Below, in pieces: positions 7,354 to 13,886 of a DNA stretch of 13,886 nt. How positions within the stretch are numbered: position 1 is the stretch's first letter; each line of letters opens with the position of its first letter. Made by a program: the position numbers and the translations under genes. This stretch comes from an uncultured Thiotrichaceae bacterium (GTDB taxonomy: Bacteria; Pseudomonadota; Gammaproteobacteria; Thiotrichales; Thiotrichaceae). Location of the stretch: positions 1 through 13,886 of the forward strand of contig CACVAV010000381.1 of assembly GCA_902727945.1 (NCBI GenBank), given 5' to 3'. The notes under the pieces were generated by a model that saw only the letters and a list, made by a program, of their open reading frames with translations, was not told the DNA's origin and made no database searches.

Positions 7354-7899
7354 TTATCTGGCTTTATCAGCTTCGTCCTGCTCAATAAAATCAATCACAT
7401 CCTGCGAAATGATCGCACCTACTTCAATACCACGCAGCTCACCTTGCGGGTTAAACAGCAGTACTGAAGGTGTACCGTAAAGATCTTCTTCAAACTGATA
7501 CAGGAAGTTATCCACTTCCACTGTCCTGCCGAACAGTGTTGGAAAGCTTAGTTGGTGTTTCTTCATGAATGCTGCGGCCATTGCTTTGCCTTTATCACCA
7601 TGATCACCGTCCACAGATATACCGATTAGCTCAACTTTATGGCCGTAACGTTTCTTCAGGTTCTTCATGTAAAACACAGCATCAGGGCAGGCGGGACAAT
7701 CTGAAGCCCATACCTCAAACACTGTCCATTTATCTTTGCTTAGCATATCAGCAAAGTGCTTGTTGTTGCCCTGCATGTCGCTGAGTGCAAAGGCGGAGCC
7801 ACTGGTAAGTAGCGTAAATAGCAAGCTAAATAGTAGTGAGGCTGAGTAAACGTTTATGAATCGGCTGTAAATCATCTGGCGGTCGTGTCCTGTAAACAT
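7354..7899 (-). CDS. Secreted thioredoxin-fold protein, CPAC active site (redoxin paralogue 2)
   Basis: This is a TlpA/redoxin-like protein of 181 residues, expected to do thiol-disulfide chemistry in the periplasm. A hydrophobic signal segment (YSASLLFSLLFTLLTSGSAFA) is followed by the domain. It shows FEVWASDCPACPDAV with a CPAC redox motif (C68, C71), ELIGISVDG, and the cis-proline loop YGTPSVLLFNPQGE near 142, the standard thioredoxin-fold layout. The ATG at 7899 is 8 bases past the stop of the paralogous gene 7908-8411, so the two are surely one transcript. An ATG at 7875 would leave a cleaner signal peptide (MIYSRF) and has AGGA upstream, though 12 bases away. It shares WT..VWA.DC.AC, GISVDG, LDN/VDN.LY, GTP and PQG with its neighbour, which points to tandem duplication. 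The partner protein and the redox direction are unknown. Confidence 0.88.
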   Translation of the reverse strand: MFTGHDRQMIYSRFINVYSASLLFSLLFTLLTSGSAFALSDMQGNNKHFADMLSKDKWTVFEVWASDCPACPDAVFYMKNLKKRYGHKVELIGISVDGDHGDKGKAMAAAFMKKHQLSFPTLFGRTVEVDNFLYQFEEDLYGTPSVLLFNPQGELRGIEVGAIISQDVIDFIEQDEADKAR

Positions 7900-7907
7900 A
7901 TTAAATA

Positions 7908-8411
7908 TTAATTAGCGGCTACTGCCTCAGCTTCTTTGCTTTTAATGAAGCCAATCAGGTCATTAGGTGTCACCGCGCCGGGTTGTACGGCTGCGATTTT
8001 GCCCTGAGGGTCATAAACAATAATAGTCGGTGTGCCTACCAGTGTTTCACCGACTTTTGCATACAGGTAATTGTCTAATTCCATCGCATCTGACAGCAGG
8101 TTCGGGAATGTGAGCTTAAACCGGTTAATGAAACCCAGTGCTTTCTGTTTTCCGTCTTGTCCGTCAACAGAAATACCAAAAATATCAGCTTCCGGGAATC
8201 TTTGTTTGAACTGACTGAGGTAATGAATGGATCTGTGGCAGGCGTGGCAGTCATGCGCCCATACTTTAGCGATAGTCCACTTGCCTTTACCCACCATGCT
8301 CTGCAATTGTGCCGGGGTGCCATTCATGTCGGTCATTGCGATGGCTGAGGTGGATAGGACAAATAGCGTCAAGCTGGTGATCAGTGCGATAATGTGTTTC
8401 GTTATGTGCAT
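7908..8411 (-). CDS. Secreted thioredoxin-fold protein, CHAC active site (redoxin paralogue 1)
   Basis: This is a 167-residue thioredoxin-fold protein and the first gene of a two-gene unit. MHITKHIIALITSLTLFVLSTSAIA is a typical signal peptide with cleavage after AIA, so it works in the periplasm. The domain has AKVWAHDCHACHRSI with a CHAC redox motif (C55, C58), DIFGISVDG, LTFPNLLSDAMELDNYLY and the cis-proline loop VGTPTIIVYDPQGK (P128). The motif reads CHACH, which formally matches the CXXCH heme-c signature. Its place after the first strand in the VWA.DC context argues for a redox centre. The ATG at 8411 is chosen because AGGA lies upstream at workable spacing and the signal peptide begins here; an open frame runs back to an ATG at 8489, but it adds a Cys-rich, unlikely leader. 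The rmuC gene diverges from it. Confidence 0.9.
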   Translation of the reverse strand: MHITKHIIALITSLTLFVLSTSAIAMTDMNGTPAQLQSMVGKGKWTIAKVWAHDCHACHRSIHYLSQFKQRFPEADIFGISVDGQDGKQKALGFINRFKLTFPNLLSDAMELDNYLYAKVGETLVGTPTIIVYDPQGKIAAVQPGAVTPNDLIGFIKSKEAEAVAAN

Positions 8412-8507
8412 GTTACTTTTCCTGAAGGTGATGGCGGAGGTGCTTATAACGTATTGTAACTGCAAACAGACGCATAAACAGACACCCAACTATAGAGATT
8501 TTAACCA
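8412..8507. promoter_or_regulatory. Divergent spacer between the redoxin pair and rmuC
   Basis: These 96 bp should carry promoters for both divergent units. I see no complete -35/-10 pair. An imperfect tandem repeat, GCAAACAGAC followed by GCATAAACAGAC, lies at 8462-8483 and shares AAACAGAC. Its position upstream of rmuC would suit a protein-binding site, but two copies are weak evidence. Confidence 0.25.
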
Positions 8508-9836
8508 ATGAATAGTTCCGGAGCAGGGATTGGCTCTTTTATCGACAATAATCTGCTACTGATTGTGGCACTGCTGATGTTTTTGCTGGGCGTGTTGTTG
8601 GCTTACTTCATTTATAATCGTCCGTTGCAGCAGGCCAGACGTGAAATTGACCGGTTGCAGATGCAATTGCACAATGAAGAGCAGTTACACGAAGAGCGTT
8701 TGCTGATGCTGGATGACGCGCAGGATCGTTTGCACAATACCTTTGCGGTAGCTTCACAGCGCTCATTGCGTGAAAATAATCAACAGTTTTTGCAACTGGC
8801 CGAGGAAAGTATGCGCCGCTTTCATAGCGAGTCGAGAGCGGATCTGGATCAGCGCAAACAGTCGATTGATCATTTGGTTGATCCGATTAAACAGGCACTG
8901 GAAAAAACTGAGCAGCAAATACAGAATATTGAAAAACACCGGCAAGCCTCATTCGGCGCATTGGGTGAACAATTACGCAACCTGAGTGTCGATCAGCTAG
9001 CACTTCGGCAGGAAACCAGTAAGCTATCTACCGCATTACGAACGCCCGGTACGCGGGGGCAATGGGGTGAGATGAGCCTCAGGCGCATTGCTGAAATGGC
9101 CGGTATGATTGAACATTGTGATTTTATGGAGCAGGTGCAACGTAGTAATGACGAGCGTACTATCAGACCGGATATGGTGGTGCGCATGCCGGATAAGCGT
9201 GAGCTGGTGATTGATGCCAAGTCACCGATGGATGCTTATATGGATGCTTATGCCACAGAAAACGAGGCGGAGCGTCAGCGTTATCTGGTGCACCATGCCA
9301 AACGGGTGCGTGAGCATGTACGTATTCTGGCGGGTAAGCGCTACTGGGAGCAGTTTGAGAATGCGCCGGATTTTGTGGTGTTGTTTATGCCGGGGGAACA
9401 GTTTCTCGGGGCGGCGATGGAGCAGGATAAAAACCTGATGCAGGATGCATTAGACATGCGGGTGATTTTATCCACTCCTGCCACCTTAATGGCCTTGTTG
9501 CGTGCGGTGGCTTTTGGTTGGCAGCAATCGGTATTAACAGAAAATGCCGGTAAAATTCGTGATGTCGGAACAGAGTTACATAAACGCCTGACGGTATTTA
9601 TTAATCACGTTGAAAAATTGGGCAAAAACCTGGAATCAGGTGTAGATACCTATAACCGTTTATTGGGATCACTTGAGCGGAGCGTGTTGCCAGGCGCTAA
9701 AAAACTGGCTGAGTTGGGCGTATCTTCCGGTCGGAATCTGGCGGATGCTGAGCCATTGGAGATTAGCCCGCGTGTACCTGTGCAATCTGAGCTAGAGTTA
9801 GAGGGCATAGGAATAGCTGATGATATTAAAGAATAA
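8508..9836 (+). CDS. rmuC: DNA recombination protein RmuC (membrane-anchored predicted nuclease)
   Basis: This is an RmuC-family protein of 442 residues. E. coli rmuC mutants show raised inversion between short inverted repeats; a nuclease role is predicted from the fold. Residues about 13-37 form a transmembrane anchor (NNLLLIVALLMFLLGVLLAYF). A long coiled coil follows at about 40-160 (RREIDRLQMQL, EKTEQQIQNIEKH). The core RmuC domain then begins with LRTPGTRGQWGEMSLRRIAEMAGM. Within it RELVIDAKSPMDAY gives D236 and K238, which fit the D...(D/E)XK nuclease core. Further conserved blocks are FVVLFMPGEQFLGAAMEQD and ILSTPATLMALLRAVAFGW. The ATG at 8508 has only a weak upstream purine stretch (TATAGAGA). 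The end of the gene overlaps the start of the next gene by 17 bases, or lies 13 bases before its alternative start, so the two are likely coupled. Confidence 0.95.
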   Translation: MNSSGAGIGSFIDNNLLLIVALLMFLLGVLLAYFIYNRPLQQARREIDRLQMQLHNEEQLHEERLLMLDDAQDRLHNTFAVASQRSLRENNQQFLQLAEESMRRFHSESRADLDQRKQSIDHLVDPIKQALEKTEQQIQNIEKHRQASFGALGEQLRNLSVDQLALRQETSKLSTALRTPGTRGQWGEMSLRRIAEMAGMIEHCDFMEQVQRSNDERTIRPDMVVRMPDKRELVIDAKSPMDAYMDAYATENEAERQRYLVHHAKRVREHVRILAGKRYWEQFENAPDFVVLFMPGEQFLGAAMEQDKNLMQDALDMRVILSTPATLMALLRAVAFGWQQSVLTENAGKIRDVGTELHKRLTVFINHVEKLGKNLESGVDTYNRLLGSLERSVLPGAKKLAELGVSSGRNLADAEPLEISPRVPVQSELELEGIGIADDIKE

Positions 9837-10863
9837 TGGAGTGTTTGCTTTGAAGCCTGTAAAAATTCGTTCATATACAACAATAATGCAGATTTTAGTG
9901 TTACTGGTGCTGGCAATCGGTTTTGCTGTGTATCAAAAAGAAGGGGTGATTCAGTTTTTCCACATCACTGAAACCGGGTTAATGGGCCTGGTGCTGAACG
10001 GGATGATCATCGGTTTGTTTTTATTTGGCCTGTTGCGGATCATCCTGTTATTTCTGAGTTATGCACGGGAACAGGGTGTGGTTAACCGGTTCATTGGCCG
10101 CGTCCGTGACAAAGTGGCCAATCCGACTTACCAATTGGGCCAGAGTGCGTTGATTGTTGAGCGCTATAAAGCCGTTCAGCATATTAACCAGCAAAATGCC
10201 GTTGTTGATCAAAGCGCCTTAGCTGCGACTTTGGCAGCGACTCAGGCTTCACGGTTTACCTTAGTACGCTTTGTGCACAACACACTGATTTTGATGGGTG
10301 TGTTCGGCACCATTGTTTCCTTATCAGTGGCATTGGTCGGCGCGGCAGAATTATTAGATTCACCGGATAGTCTTGAGCAGATGGGTACTATTATTGGTGG
10401 CATGTCGACGGCACTAAGTACCACCATCACAGCTATTTTATGTTACGTGTTTTTTACTTATTTCCACCTGCGTTTGCAGGATGCCCGTACCCAGTTACTG
10501 GCTAATATTGAAGAGGTGACGGCATTACACATTTTGCCTGGTTTCCATACCACGGAAGAAAGTTTGTTGCTGGATGTCACAGCGCTGACCACAGAATTAC
10601 GCCATTCAGCTGAAGCAGTGCGTAAAATTCAGGATCGGTTTTTACAAGCCGGAGACCGTCTGCAATTAGCCGTAGATGATCTGCAAAACACGATTGGTAA
10701 TGGCGGCGAAGATATTCGTATTATCCGTGAATCCTTGCGTGAAGGCTTTCGTCTTGGGGACGAAAATGGTTCTCCATCTGCTGCTGATACACAATTGCCT
10801 GAACAGCCTGCTCATACAGCACAGCCAAATAGTCCTTACCCGCCGAATCAGAGGTTTCGCTAA
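9820..10863 (+). CDS. MotA/TolQ/ExbB-family proton-channel subunit
   Basis: This is a 347-residue inner-membrane protein of the MotA/TolQ/ExbB class, the pentameric stator part of proton-driven motors. Predicted segments: TM1 about 22-38 (IMQILVLLVLAIGFAVY), TM2 about 52-80, a cytoplasmic region 81-148, TM3 about 150-176 (NTLILMGVFGTIVSLSVAL) and TM4 about 188-217 (GGMSTALSTTITAILCYV). The GxFGTIVSLS and GMSTALSTT signatures of TM3/TM4 are the family's ion-path helices. A tail of about 130 residues follows, with two helical stretches (ELRHSAEAVRKIQDRFLQ, DIRIIRESLREGF) and a Pro-rich end. The ATG at 9820 overlaps rmuC and has AGGA 7 bases upstream. A TTG at 9850 with GGAG 8 bases upstream (9838-9841) is an equally good alternative and would drop ten residues. 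It shares TAATG with the next gene. It resembles ZorA more than TolQ in context, but the family assignment within the class is open. Confidence 0.85.
   Translation: MILKNNGVFALKPVKIRSYTTIMQILVLLVLAIGFAVYQKEGVIQFFHITETGLMGLVLNGMIIGLFLFGLLRIILLFLSYAREQGVVNRFIGRVRDKVANPTYQLGQSALIVERYKAVQHINQQNAVVDQSALAATLAATQASRFTLVRFVHNTLILMGVFGTIVSLSVALVGAAELLDSPDSLEQMGTIIGGMSTALSTTITAILCYVFFTYFHLRLQDARTQLLANIEEVTALHILPGFHTTEESLLLDVTALTTELRHSAEAVRKIQDRFLQAGDRLQLAVDDLQNTIGNGGEDIRIIRESLREGFRLGDENGSPSAADTQLPEQPAHTAQPNSPYPPNQRFR
9838..9841 (+). promoter_or_regulatory. Alternative ribosome-binding site for a UUG start at 9850
   Basis: GGAG lies 8 bases before TTG 9850, just past the rmuC stop. It competes with AGGA (9809-9812) before ATG 9820. 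Since minC and minD in this window use UUG, the 9850 start is a real possibility for the MotA-like protein. Confidence 0.35.
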
Positions 10864-11813
10864 TGAGTTGGGGTAATGTTTTTCATGCGGAGGAAGCGGA
10901 GGATAGTTTCTGGCCTTCGTTTACTGACATTATGATGGTTATTGTGATGACCTTTTTGTTGGTGACTGTGGCTGTGGTGCTGACGAACACACGTTTGCTG
11001 GATGAGTTAAAAAGCAGTGTGGTAGCAGAGAAGGAAGCGACTCAGCGTGCTGAGTTCACCTTGAAAGAGAATGCGACATTGGAAGAGCAGTTGGATTACT
11101 TCCAGCAACGTACTTCCTCGCTGGAAATGGAGTTGTTGCGTAGCCGGGCGCAAGCAGAAAACACCCGTTCTGAATTGCTGGATACACAAACTGAATTAAG
11201 CCGCTTACAGAATCTGGATCAGCAAAAGTCATATCAAATAGCGGATATGGAGGAGAACCTGGCGTCCAGAGAGGCTACTGTCAGGCAGCTGGAAACTGAT
11301 TTGCAGCAGAATAAGCAAGTATTAAGTGCTGAGCGTAGCCGTTTGCAGGGCGAGCTGGAATCCATACAAAGCCAACTGGAGTCGAGTCAGGCTGCAGCAA
11401 CTGCGAGTGAGTCAGCGCTGGCAGATTTGCGTGAGCAGACTTCAGATGAGCGCCTGAAGCTGGCTAGTTTGAAGGGTGAGTATGATGAGCTGGATAAGAA
11501 ATATCAAAAATTAGTGAAGCCTACCCGATCCTCGAAAGATAAAACAGTGGTGGACGTGATGTACAGCCAATCAGGCTATCGCATTCGTCAACCGGGTGAG
11601 GCCAATTACCGGAGTGTCGGGCGGGCAGCTATGAACCGTGAGTTGACTGAACTAAAAGCAAAACACGGCACCGATCTGTATGTGAAGATTATTATTCCGG
11701 AAAATAGCGGCCTTTCTTATAACAAAGCTTGGGTATTTACCCGCGATATGCTGAATAAATACGACTATTATTACCAGGATAATACGGGCTCAACCGGGGG
11801 TGAGGAGCAATAA
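10863..11813 (+). CDS. MotB/ExbD/ZorB-like partner subunit with long coiled coil
   Basis: This 316-residue protein is the likely partner of the preceding channel subunit. A short cytoplasmic N-terminus leads into one membrane helix at about 17-41, FWPSFTDIMMVIVMTFLLV. Its Asp22 sits where MotB, ExbD and ZorB carry the proton-binding aspartate. Residues about 45-215 are a nearly continuous coiled coil rich in Glu, Gln, Leu and Ser. A small C-terminal domain spans about 226-305 (VVDVMYSQSGYRIRQPGEANYRS, TDLYVKIIIPENSGLSYNKAW). I see no OmpA-like peptidoglycan-binding motif, so this is not an ordinary MotB. The ATG overlaps the upstream TAA by one base (TAATG), with GAGG 8 bases before it, so the two subunits are translationally coupled. 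The role of the coiled coil, such as a periplasmic rod reaching toward the wall or outer membrane, is inference. Confidence 0.82.
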   Translation: MSWGNVFHAEEAEDSFWPSFTDIMMVIVMTFLLVTVAVVLTNTRLLDELKSSVVAEKEATQRAEFTLKENATLEEQLDYFQQRTSSLEMELLRSRAQAENTRSELLDTQTELSRLQNLDQQKSYQIADMEENLASREATVRQLETDLQQNKQVLSAERSRLQGELESIQSQLESSQAAATASESALADLREQTSDERLKLASLKGEYDELDKKYQKLVKPTRSSKDKTVVDVMYSQSGYRIRQPGEANYRSVGRAAMNRELTELKAKHGTDLYVKIIIPENSGLSYNKAWVFTRDMLNKYDYYYQDNTGSTGGEEQ

Positions 11814-11910
11814 GTTAACAGGGGATGAATTCTTTTGGCTATTAGCGTAAACTTTTAATCCGGTAAATTAAAGAGTGTTTTTTCTTTTAACTCAAATGGA
11901 TGGCAAGGAT

Positions 11911-12606
11911 ATGCAAAGTCGTTTATTCACTATAATACCCCTGATTTTTTGTTTCATTCTACCCACATCAACATGGGCGGTTGGTCAATTTAAAGTAATC
12001 AAAGTTGAATCATGGGACACCTTAAACATGCGTTCCGGCCCGGGCGTGAAAAATGCTGTTGTGGTAAAACTACCGCCCGATGCCAAAGGCCTGAGTATGG
12101 CGGGAGGCCGGAAGACTGTTGGCCGGACTCATTGGGTCAAGGTTAGCTGGCAGGGTAAAACCGGCTGGGTGAGTGAGACCTATCTGGGATTGCAGGGCGA
12201 TAAAAAAATGCCTGAAACAGTGTCGGCAGGGAAGCTTACCAAAGTTAAGCCAGCGCAAAAGCTGAAACCTCAGAAAAAGAAAAGTGGCATGTGGATTCTT
12301 GAGTGTGGTAATACCTTACCTCCCTGGCGGGTTGAGGTGTTACCGGAATGGATGTCCGGTAAGCTGGGAGAGCATAAAACCGGTATGCCGATCACCCATA
12401 AGCGGCAGGATCATGGTAAGCATCATAAAGTAGCACTGGAGACAGAAATTCGTGGTTCCAATCGCTGGAATCGTCTCCGGATGACAATGAACTACACCAA
12501 ATCCTGCTATAGCCGCTTGGCTAAGGAGAAAGTCGCTTTCAGTGTTAAAGGTATGTTCAATAATACTCCCATTGAGGGATGTTGCCGGGCTTTACAAGTA
12601 CCGTAA
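11911..12606 (+). CDS. Secreted SH3b-domain protein with a cysteine-containing C-terminal domain
   Basis: This is a 231-residue exported protein. MQSRLFTIIPLIFCFILPTSTWA is a signal peptide. Residues about 27-93 are a bacterial SH3 (SH3b) domain: FKVIKVESWDTLNMRSGPG has the typical LNMRSGPG loop, and WVKVSWQGKTGWVSETYL the closing WxxVxxxGxxGWV strands. SH3b domains commonly bind cell-wall peptides or other proteins. A Lys/Pro-rich linker (about 96-124) follows, then a domain I do not recognise (126-231) with cysteines in LECGNTLPPW, KSCYSRL and GCCRAL. I chose the ATG at 11911 because it gives the cleanest signal peptide; in-frame ATG 11896 and GTG 11875 lie upstream. It starts 97 bp after the MotB-like gene on the same strand and may belong to that unit. 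The gap shows no clear promoter or terminator. Confidence 0.8.
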   Translation: MQSRLFTIIPLIFCFILPTSTWAVGQFKVIKVESWDTLNMRSGPGVKNAVVVKLPPDAKGLSMAGGRKTVGRTHWVKVSWQGKTGWVSETYLGLQGDKKMPETVSAGKLTKVKPAQKLKPQKKKSGMWILECGNTLPPWRVEVLPEWMSGKLGEHKTGMPITHKRQDHGKHHKVALETEIRGSNRWNRLRMTMNYTKSCYSRLAKEKVAFSVKGMFNNTPIEGCCRALQVP

Positions 12607-12628
12607 CGTAATTTTTTAAAGCACGGTA
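12599..12628. repeat. Short inverted repeat spanning both convergent stop codons
   Basis: TACCGT (12599-12604) and ACGGTA (12623-12628) flank the 9-bp gap between the SH3b gene and glcF; the loop contains a run of six T. The stem is only six pairs with an 18-base loop, so a bidirectional terminator is possible but weakly supported. Confidence 0.25.
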
Positions 12629-13845
12629 TCTAGTAATTCGATCCAGTGGATAACCTTCTTATTAGCCTCTGAACCCAGGTGCATCTGGCAGCCTATATTG
12701 GCGGTCGCAATAATATCGGGTTCAGAGGTCTGTAAAGCATCCAGTTTATTGCTGAGTAACTGTTGCGACAGTTCAGGTTGCAGGATGGAATAAGTGCCCG
12801 CTGAGCCACAACATAAATGGGCATCCGCCACGGGTGTCAGAGTGAATCCGGCTTTGCTGAGAATGGATTCCACCACACCGTTGAGTTGTTGGCCATGTTG
12901 TAAGGTACAAGGGCTGTGGAAGGCCACTTTTTTCATGCCCTCCGGTATTTGTTGTGCTGATGCTTTGGGAATAGCCAGGTCACGCAGGATTTCACTAATA
13001 TCTTTGGCCAGCGTGGAAACCCGTGCGGCTTTTTCTGCATAGGCCGGGTCATTCTTTAGCAAGTGACCATAGTCTTTAATCATCACGCCACAACCGCTGG
13101 CTGTTACCGCAATGGCTTCTGCGCCCGCTTCAATCTGTGGCCACCATGCATCAATATTACGGCGCATAAAGTCTTTAGCGGCTTCCGGTGCCGCCAGGTG
13201 TTGATCAACTGCGCCACAACAACCGGCTTTCTCAATTTTCACCAGCTCCACACCCAGTTTTTCCAGCACTCTGGCCGTTGCGGCATTAGTGGAAGGTGTG
13301 GCTATGCTTTGTACACAGCCATCAAAAGCTAATACCTTGCGGGTTTGTGGTTTTACTTCCCAGCGGTGCTTACGTGTGCCTTGTTGTGGCGGGAGCTTTT
13401 TGGTGAGCTTAGCAGGCGTGAAGTTTTTCACCAGATAACCAGCCCCCATCAGTACTTTTGTACGTTGTGGGTAGGGTAGAATATGACGTAATGCAGCCCG
13501 CATGACCTTGTCTTTTAAAGGGCGCTCTAATTGTTGCTCAACTATTTCACGGCCAATATCAACCAGTCGCCCATATTGCACACCGGAAGGGCAGGTAGTC
13601 TCACAGGAACGGCAGGTCAGGCAGCGATCAAGATGCTGGCGCACCGTATTCGTGACTTCTCCGCCTTCTAATACCTGCTTGATTTGATAAATACGCCCAC
13701 GCGGCCCATCCAACTCATCGCCGAGTAGCTGGTAAGTCGGGCAGGTAGCAGTACAGAACCCGCAATGCACACAAGCCCGCAAAATGGATTCTGCTTCCTG
13801 TCCCTGTGCGGTTTGTTTATATTTTTCACTGATAGTCGTTTGCAT
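12616..13845 (-). CDS. glcF: Glycolate oxidase iron-sulfur subunit GlcF
   Basis: GlcF is the Fe-S subunit of the membrane-associated GlcDEF glycolate oxidase, which oxidises glycolate to glyoxylate and passes electrons toward the quinone pool. The 409 residues match E. coli GlcF in length and along the whole chain. Two 4Fe-4S motifs are present: CVHCGFCTATCP (C25, C28, C31, C35) and CLTCRSCETTCP (C75, C78, C81, C85). Two CCG domains follow: C177 with GCCGAVD (C209-C210), and SPCTLQHG (C313) with HLCCGSAGTY (C345-C346). LLGDELDGPRGRIYQIKQVLEG and NIDAWWPQIEAGAEAI are near-identical family blocks. The ATG at 13845 lies 5 bases after the glcE stop and lacks a clear ribosome-binding site, which suggests translational coupling. 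The gene is intact. It ends 9 bp from the convergent SH3b gene. Confidence 0.97.
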   Translation of the reverse strand: MQTTISEKYKQTAQGQEAESILRACVHCGFCTATCPTYQLLGDELDGPRGRIYQIKQVLEGGEVTNTVRQHLDRCLTCRSCETTCPSGVQYGRLVDIGREIVEQQLERPLKDKVMRAALRHILPYPQRTKVLMGAGYLVKNFTPAKLTKKLPPQQGTRKHRWEVKPQTRKVLAFDGCVQSIATPSTNAATARVLEKLGVELVKIEKAGCCGAVDQHLAAPEAAKDFMRRNIDAWWPQIEAGAEAIAVTASGCGVMIKDYGHLLKNDPAYAEKAARVSTLAKDISEILRDLAIPKASAQQIPEGMKKVAFHSPCTLQHGQQLNGVVESILSKAGFTLTPVADAHLCCGSAGTYSILQPELSQQLLSNKLDALQTSEPDIIATANIGCQMHLGSEANKKVIHWIELLDTVL

Positions 13846-13850
13846 AGGGC

Positions 13851-13886
13851 TTAAAACTCTGAGTACATTCGCTGAGGGTTAAAGAT
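13851..13886 (-). CDS. glcE: Glycolate oxidase subunit GlcE, C-terminal end (partial)
   Basis: The last 36 bases, read on the minus strand, encode IFNPQRMYSEF followed by a TAA stop (13851-13853). The FNPxRMY ending is typical of the C-terminus of GlcE, the FAD-binding-type subunit of glycolate oxidase, and it lies directly upstream of glcF in the expected glcDEF order with a 5-bp gap. The rest of the gene is outside the window. Eleven residues alone would be weak evidence, but motif, frame and position agree. Confidence 0.8.
   Translation of the reverse strand: MFNPQRMYSEF

Noticed and set aside
7908..8411. CHACH as a cytochrome c heme-binding site
   Set aside because: The motif sits exactly at the thioredoxin active-site position (VWA.DCxxC) with the cis-proline loop present, and the paralogue has CPACP. 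A redox CXXC explains it better.
8412..8489. Longer start for the CHAC redoxin at 8489
   Set aside because: The extra 26 residues are Cys-rich and unlike a signal peptide leader, while ATG 8411 has AGGA upstream and begins a textbook signal peptide.
8508..12606. A complete Zorya defence system
   Set aside because: Only motor-like subunits are present. There is no ZorC, ZorD helicase or ZorE nuclease, the MotB-like partner lacks the wall-binding domain, and the neighbours are core genes and not a defence island.
1..13886. Mobile element, CRISPR array or RNA genes
   Set aside because: No transposase, integrase, terminal repeats, spaced direct repeats or tRNA/rRNA-like sequence was found, and nearly all of the window is filled by intact genes.

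Overview
The window is a stretch of bacterial chromosome that looks gammaproteobacterial. The evidence is a set of core proteins very close in sequence and length to their E. coli and Pseudomonas counterparts: Mfd of 1147 residues, MinC/MinD/MinE, RmuC, GlcF, and the C-terminal ends of TruA and GlcE. Base composition is mid-range by eye and even across the window. I see no insertion sequence, phage gene, tRNA, rRNA or CRISPR array. UUG start codons recur: minC and minD clearly use them.

Layout. Positions 1-183 hold the 3' end of truA on the + strand. It converges on mfd (191-3634, -), the transcription-repair coupling factor. Upstream of mfd on the same strand is a secreted protein of nine Sel1-like repeats (3750-5057, -). 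A 241-bp AT-rich divergent region follows, then minC, minD and minE (5299-7258, +), the division-site selection system. minD and minE overlap; minC is set apart from minD by 128 bp. A 12-bp perfect hairpin separates minE from two convergent, tandemly duplicated secreted thioredoxin-fold proteins (7354-7899 and 7908-8411, -).

From 8508 four + strand genes follow closely: rmuC (membrane-anchored predicted nuclease), a MotA/TolQ/ExbB-type proton-channel subunit that overlaps the end of rmuC, a MotB/ExbD/ZorB-type partner with a long coiled coil that overlaps the channel gene by one base, and a secreted SH3b-domain protein. They converge on glcF (12616-13845, -). Only the last 11 codons of glcE, upstream of glcF, fall inside the window.

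How the genes work together. MinCDE oscillate to keep the Z-ring at midcell. GlcE and GlcF are subunits of glycolate oxidase. The most interesting segment is 8508-12606: a putative ion-driven motor pair, translationally coupled to a nuclease-family gene and followed by a possible envelope-binding SH3b protein. The pair resembles the ZorAB/MotAB class, but the partner lacks a recognisable OmpA-like peptidoglycan-binding domain. I do not recognise it as a named system. The functional link between its parts is inference from gene order.
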